Source of the DNA: Pseudomonas sp. ACM7
GTDB taxonomy: Bacteria; Pseudomonadota; Gammaproteobacteria; Pseudomonadales; Pseudomonadaceae
NCBI RefSeq assembly: GCF_004136015.1
Contig: NZ_CP024866.1
Coordinates: forward strand, 5,126,066-5,190,065
Reading direction: 5' to 3'
DNA length: 64,000 bases
Shown: positions 60,230 through 64,000 of the stretch, one piece after another
How the letters are laid out: each line of letters begins with the position of its first letter
Numbering within the stretch: position 1 is the first letter of the stretch
Notes under the pieces: model-generated
Seen by the model: only the letters and a program-made list of their open reading frames with translations
The model's database searches: none
Told to the model about the DNA's origin: nothing
Made by a program: the position numbers and the translations under genes

Positions 60230-60412
60230 GTCAGTTCGTTGAGTGATGCAGAGGTTTTCGCAGGCGTGGTTTAACAGGTTTCAGTGTCGATGGCCGGGAG
60301 GAGGGTGAAGACGAGGCCGGCGGGGTTGGATGTTGTGGATTGCACTGACGGCGCGTTGGGTTGCTTTGCTGAATTGGAGGGGATCGGGATACTCGGGTGG
60401 AAACATTTTCAT
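60230..60412 (-). pseudogene. Frame-disrupted small gene related to DUF6124
   Basis: From ATG 60412 (GGAG six bases upstream) a 43-codon frame reads MKMFPPEYPDPLQFSKATQR and ends at 60281. In another frame the same strand then reads FTLLPAIDTET, and in yet another LNHACENLCITQRTD. Together these match the IDTESLLAHACESLAS block of the intact DUF6124 gene at 37500-37865. Two or more frame shifts are needed, so this appears decayed. A short functional 43-residue peptide is the alternative. Confidence 0.5.
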
Positions 60413-60585
60413 GGTGAATCTCCTGAACCAACATAGCCACAAAGCGGCATTTGCATGCCTTGATTGTGTCCGATCTGTCAAAACCGGTTGCCGGGGCTTC
60501 AGTGATAGGCTCGGTATCGGGCTTTGTGGTGCAGGCGGGGAGTGATAAGGTTCTGGCATGGTTGTAGTTGATAAGGAAATCGCTT

Positions 60586-61578
60586 GTGTTACGTCAGCTT
60601 GTATTTGCCCTGCCAGCATTGATTCTGCTCGGCTGCCAGGCAGAATCCGAACCCTTGCCGCACAGCCAGAAACTCGCGCCAGAAAAAGTCGCGGCGATCG
60701 CGGCCACGATCAAGAATAAATACCCGAACTTTTCCAGCGAACTGCGTGGCAAGGTGCTCAACACCGTGGTGCAGTCGATCGACAATATGGTGTTTGTCGA
60801 AGGCGGTCAGTTTGATATGGGCGACTTCGGGTGGATTTGTGAGTATGACGAAAAGGATGTGTGCACCTGGCCTTGTGGTCAGGATCCGGAGGAGCTTTGT
60901 AATATCAGTTCGGGTGGTGATGATGATTTTGTGCATCCGGTAAAGCTGAGCAGTTATTACCTGTCGAAATTTCAGGTTGCGTTGGGTGATTTCGATTTGT
61001 TTTTTGTTGCGAACGGAAAGCCTCTGTTTGATGCTAAATATCGAGATAGAGAAGATCTAAAAGATATACTTTTTAATCCAGTATTACCTGCTCCCACACA
61101 AAGCTGGCAGGAGGCCAAAGATTACTGTCAATGGATTGGCCAACTAAGTGGTTATCCCGTGGACCTACCCTCTGAGGCGCAGTGGGAGTATGCCGCCCGC
61201 AGTCGAGGCGAGCATGTGTTGTTTCCAACCGATACTGGGAGTCTCAGTTACGGGGAAAATTTTCCAATGGAGTCTGAAACAGCCACGTTTCCTGTGAAAC
61301 GTTTCCCTCCTAACCCTTTGGGTCTTTACGGTATGTCAGGCAATGCTATTGACTGGGTCAACGATTGGTATGGCAAAGATTATTATCAGCACTCACCCTT
61401 AGAAAATCCGCAAGGACCAGACACTGGTACTAAGAGAATAAAAAGGGGATCAAATCATTCTGAGGCGTCTTTGTTCGCCGCTCCTATAGTCCGACGTTGG
61501 GCTGAAGAGCCAGATCAAGGTGGTCACTATCAAGGTAACAGCTTCCGTTGTGCGATTCAGTCGGATAGGCCGCTATAG
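60586..61578 (+). CDS. SUMF1/FGE-fold lipoprotein, copy 1
   Basis: About 330 residues from GTG 60586, with AAGG upstream and the lipobox LILLGC (Cys ~17). The FGE-sulfatase/SUMF1 fold is clear: MVFVEGGQFDMGDFGW, SWQEAKDYCQWI, YPVDLPSEAQWEYAARS, NPLGLYGMSGNAIDWVNDWY and final NSFRCAIQSD. The Cys pair that binds copper in true formylglycine-generating enzymes (before the FRC motif) is absent, so it is a predicted pseudoenzyme. It is the first of three tandem paralogs. By context it could be a periplasmic immunity protein. Confidence 0.8.
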   Translation: MLRQLVFALPALILLGCQAESEPLPHSQKLAPEKVAAIAATIKNKYPNFSSELRGKVLNTVVQSIDNMVFVEGGQFDMGDFGWICEYDEKDVCTWPCGQDPEELCNISSGGDDDFVHPVKLSSYYLSKFQVALGDFDLFFVANGKPLFDAKYRDREDLKDILFNPVLPAPTQSWQEAKDYCQWIGQLSGYPVDLPSEAQWEYAARSRGEHVLFPTDTGSLSYGENFPMESETATFPVKRFPPNPLGLYGMSGNAIDWVNDWYGKDYYQHSPLENPQGPDTGTKRIKRGSNHSEASLFAAPIVRRWAEEPDQGGHYQGNSFRCAIQSDRPL

Positions 61579-61692
61579 CTCACTGATCCGAAAACTCCGA
61601 GGTACAGCGGGGAAAATCAGTAGTCTGGCTTTGTTGTGCAGGCGTGGGATGTTAATGTTCGGTCTTTGTCGCATTTTATAAGGATATTGCCA

Positions 61693-62685
61693 GTGCTACG
61701 TCAGCTCGTACTTGCCTTGCCAGCCATGATGTTTTTGGTCGGCTGCGAGGCGGAATCCGGCCCTTTGCCAAACAGCAAGAGCCTTACCCCAGAGAAAGTC
61801 GCGTCCATCGCAACCACTATCGCGAAGAAGTACCCTGATCTTCCCAGCGAACTGCGTGGCAAGGTGCTCAACACCGTCCTGCAGTCCATCGAAAATATGG
61901 TGTTTGTCGAGGGTGGTCAGTTTGATATGGGTGATTTCGGCTGGATTTGTGAGTACGACGAAAAGGATGTGTGTACCTGGCCTTGTGGGCAGGATCCTGA
62001 GCAGCTTTGTAATATCAGTATGGACGGTAATGACGATTTCGTGCATCCGGTAAAACTGAGCAGCTACTACCTGTCGAAGTTTCAAACTATTTTGGGTGAT
62101 TTCGATCTGTTTTTTACCGTGCAAAATAAGCCGTTGTTTGATACTAAATTCCGCGACAGAGCAGATTTGAAAAGTATGTATGCCCCGAATTTACCGGCGC
62201 CCACAAAGAGCTGGCAGGAGGCGAAAGATTACTGTCAATGGATTGGGCTGCTGAGTGGCTATCCGGTAGATTTGCCTACAGAAGCTCAGTGGGAATATGC
62301 CGCCCGTAGCCGCGGGCAACATGTGCTATTTCCTACCGATACCAGAAGCCTGAGTTTTGGGAAGAACTTTCCGGTAGAAGGTGAAGGTGAGACTTTTGCA
62401 GTTGGCCGATTCACCCCTAATCCCTTGGGTATTTACAATATGTCCGGTAATGCTACGGATTGGGTTAACGATTGGTATTCTAAAGATTATTATCAGCACT
62501 CGCCGTTGGAAAATCCGCAAGGTCCGAAGACAGGGGCAGATAAAGTTAAGCGCGGCTCGTATTATCCTGAGGGTCCATTGCTAGCAGCTTCAATTGTAAG
62601 GCGATGGCCCGATAAGCCAATACAGGATGCTTATTATCCTGGTACGAGCTTTCGCTGTGCTATTCAGTCAGATAAAAACCTATAG
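61693..62685 (+). CDS. SUMF1/FGE-fold lipoprotein, copy 2
   Basis: About 330 residues from GTG 61693 (AAGGATATT upstream), lipobox MMFLVGC (Cys ~18). It has the same order of motifs as copy 1. The first ~130 residues are close to copies 1 and 3, while the last ~200 differ more (AVGRFTPNPLGIYNMSGNAT, KRGSYYPEGPLLAASIVRRW). Catalytic FGE cysteines are missing. The DNA of the variable part is AT-richer than the 5' part. It lies 114 bp after copy 1 and is preceded by the same short upstream block as copy 3. Confidence 0.8.
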   Translation: MLRQLVLALPAMMFLVGCEAESGPLPNSKSLTPEKVASIATTIAKKYPDLPSELRGKVLNTVLQSIENMVFVEGGQFDMGDFGWICEYDEKDVCTWPCGQDPEQLCNISMDGNDDFVHPVKLSSYYLSKFQTILGDFDLFFTVQNKPLFDTKFRDRADLKSMYAPNLPAPTKSWQEAKDYCQWIGLLSGYPVDLPTEAQWEYAARSRGQHVLFPTDTRSLSFGKNFPVEGEGETFAVGRFTPNPLGIYNMSGNATDWVNDWYSKDYYQHSPLENPQGPKTGADKVKRGSYYPEGPLLAASIVRRWPDKPIQDAYYPGTSFRCAIQSDKNL

Positions 62686-62782
62686 AGTATTAAATGTTAG
62701 GGCACCGATGGCGCCCTTATAATTAATTGTATATTTAAGACAAGCCATCAAATAGATTGCTGCGCCGTGCTGGAACCAAAAG

Positions 62783-62827
62783 GGGACACCCATTAGCCGG
62801 TCTCAAGTCAAGGCTAATGGGTGTCCC
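62783..62827. repeat. Perfect 16-bp inverted repeat
   Basis: GGGACACCCATTAGCC at 62783-62798 and its exact complement at 62812-62827, with AAAG and CTTT flanks. It may terminate the lipoprotein transcript or mark an insertion end. TTTAATCCA is repeated three times just to the right (62828-62861). Confidence 0.7.
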
Positions 62828-62837
62828 TTTAATCCAT

Positions 62838-63122
62838 TTAATCCAGTCCCCCCTTTAATCCAGCGAGCAGCCACAGGTCGTTCCATTTGGCTTTCGGGTG
62901 TTGGGTCAGCGCCAGGAAGTGGCCGCTGACCAGCAACGGCTGATCGCTTTTGCCTTCCGCGAGTTGGAAGTCGCTGCGCTGATGCTCAAGGGCGCGTTCG
63001 GCCAAGTGATTGCCACGTTCGCGGTCGATGAAGCGACCGGGGTAGTCGTAGTCTTTTTCGAAGGCGTAGTGTTGGGCTTTGTTGTGCATGCGTAGGGTGG
63101 TAATGTTCTGCCCTTGTCGCAT
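62838..63122 (-). pseudogene. VgrG (type VI secretion spike) remnant
   Basis: Ninety-four codons on the minus strand read as an internal piece of VgrG: YDYPGRFIDRERGNHLAERA, LEHQRSDFQLAEGKSDQPLL, VSGHFLALTQHPKAKWNDLW, then LL and a truncated end. This corresponds to the part of the gp27-like domain before the HEGKQPQVLEE motif. Both ends are missing, so it is inactive. Its right end overlaps the promoter/leader of lipoprotein copy 3. Confidence 0.75.
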
Positions 63123-63140
63123 TTTATAAGGATATTCCCA

Positions 63141-64000
63141 GTGCTACGTCAGCTCGTGCTTGCCCTGCCAGCCATGATGTTTTTGGTTGGTTGCGAGGCG
63201 GAATCCGGCCCTTTGCCAAACAGCAAGAGCCTTACCCCAGAGAAAGTCGCGTCCATCGCCACCACTATCGCGAAGAAATACCCTGATCTTTCCAGCGAAC
63301 TGCGTGGCAAGGTGCTCAACACCGTCGTGCAGTCCATCGACAATATGGTGTTTGTCGAGGGTGGTCAGTTTGATATGGGTGACTTCGGCTGGATTTGTGA
63401 ATACGACGAAAAGGATGTGTGTACCTGGCCTTGTGGGCAAGATCCTGAACAGCTCTGCAATATCAGCAGGGATGGGAATGATGATTTTGTACATCCAGTA
63501 AAACTGAGTAGCTACTATCTCTCAAAGTTTCAGACCCGGTTAGGTGATTTTGACGTTTTTTTTATCGCGCAGGGTAAGCCAATACTTGATAATAAAGATC
63601 GAGAACAAGAGGATCTGAAACATCTCTATGCACCAAACTTACCCGCACCTACACAAAGTTGGCAAGAGGCTAAAGATTATTGTCTGTGGGTTGGTCAGCT
63701 AAGTGGATACCCTGTTGATTTGCCTACAGAGGCGCAGTGGGAGTATGCGGCCCGTAGTCGTGGTCAGCACGTACTATTTCCTACTGATAATGGCAGTCTA
63801 AACTTTGGACGCAATTTCCCAGTGAAGAGTGGCGGCAGCACATTTGCAGTCGATAGCTTTACTCCTAATCCTTTAGGTATATATAACTTGTCCGGAAATG
63901 CTACGGACTGGGTCAATGACTGGTATGGAAAAGACTATTATCAGCAGTCTCCTATGGATAACCCGCAAGGGCCTAAGACTGGTACTCAGAGGGTTAGACG
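63141..64000 (+). CDS. SUMF1/FGE-fold lipoprotein, copy 3 (runs off the window)
   Basis: From GTG 63141 (AAGGATATT upstream) the frame is open to the window end, ~286 codons. The lipobox is MMFLVGC. The 5' ~370 bp are almost identical to copy 2; later segments diverge (RLGDFDVFFIAQGKPILDNK, GSLNFGRNFPVKSGGS). SUMF1 landmarks LPTEAQWEYAARS and GIYNLSGNATDWVNDWY are present. The end, with the FRC motif, lies outside. More copies or a linked effector may follow downstream. Confidence 0.82.
   Translation, partial: MLRQLVLALPAMMFLVGCEAESGPLPNSKSLTPEKVASIATTIAKKYPDLSSELRGKVLNTVVQSIDNMVFVEGGQFDMGDFGWICEYDEKDVCTWPCGQDPEQLCNISRDGNDDFVHPVKLSSYYLSKFQTRLGDFDVFFIAQGKPILDNKDREQEDLKHLYAPNLPAPTQSWQEAKDYCLWVGQLSGYPVDLPTEAQWEYAARSRGQHVLFPTDNGSLNFGRNFPVKSGGSTFAVDSFTPNPLGIYNLSGNATDWVNDWYGKDYYQQSPMDNPQGPKTGTQRVR

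Noticed and set aside
60586..64000. Active formylglycine-generating enzymes (sulfatase activation)
   Set aside because: No sulfatase gene is nearby, and the catalytic cysteine pair is missing in copies 1 and 2; only the fold is retained.

Overview
The window looks like a chromosomal segment from a Pseudomonas of the fluorescens/putida lineage. The DNA is GC-rich, carries many REP/BIME hairpins of the GTGGGAGCGAGCTTGCTCGC type, and the gene content and codon use fit that genus. Names of recognised families come from memory of those families; no search was run.

Layout. 1-297: 3' end of a group II intron. 314-6864: housekeeping and metabolic genes (VOC protein, TetR, 3-hydroxyacyl-CoA dehydrogenase, AraC, ABC exporter, a deleted alpha/beta hydrolase, a monooxygenase-like protein). 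6953-10137: glycine-rich secreted protein with Asp/His repeats, gspF, gspG and a lytic transglycosylase. 10583-22350: operon headed by a ~1940-residue MnxG-type multicopper (Mn(II)) oxidase, then a beta-propeller protein, two SCO proteins, a cytochrome c/binding-protein fusion and a parvulin. 22576-32190: one tight operon with a receiver protein, GspE, PilM/N/O/P-like proteins, a secretin, three pseudopilins and CsgE-CsgF-CsgG. 32191-35231: two copies of a ~360 bp repeat, one split by a second group II intron with a broken reverse transcriptase. 35232-37865: a candidate pore-forming toxin with a coupled membrane protein, and a DUF6124-type gene with a structured leader. 37927-43481 (minus): an adhesin-like pair followed by curlins csgB and csgA. 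43765-52247: mnxS1, mcoA, an SCO-cytochrome c fusion, mnxS2 and mnxR. 52251-59830: a broken methyltransferase, a toxin-antitoxin pair, an ABC/FtsX/lipocalin-like export operon and small proteins. 59831-64000: an AT-richer accessory region with three tandem SUMF1/FGE-fold lipoproteins and a VgrG remnant.

How it fits together. The two multicopper oxidases, their copper-delivery and cytochrome partners, a reduced type II/type IV pilus-like secretion system, a complete curli export and subunit set, and the MnxS1/MnxS2/MnxR phosphorelay lie in one block. The main observation is regulatory. Upstream of mnxG, the secretion/CsgEFG operon, the adhesin/csgBA operon and mcoA there is a sigma-54 type -24/-12 element, with an inverted repeat of the form CCCC-R-N4-T-GGGG about 105-130 bp upstream of the predicted start. 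This places Mn oxidation, secretion and curli amyloid under one MnxR-type enhancer-binding regulon.

Other accessory signals are a TAATG-coupled toxin/immunity candidate inside the curli locus, a leader RNA with competing pairings before the DUF6124 gene, and a tandem lipoprotein array that lacks FGE catalytic cysteines and sits by a VgrG fragment, which resembles type VI immunity clusters. No CRISPR array, tRNA or rRNA was seen.
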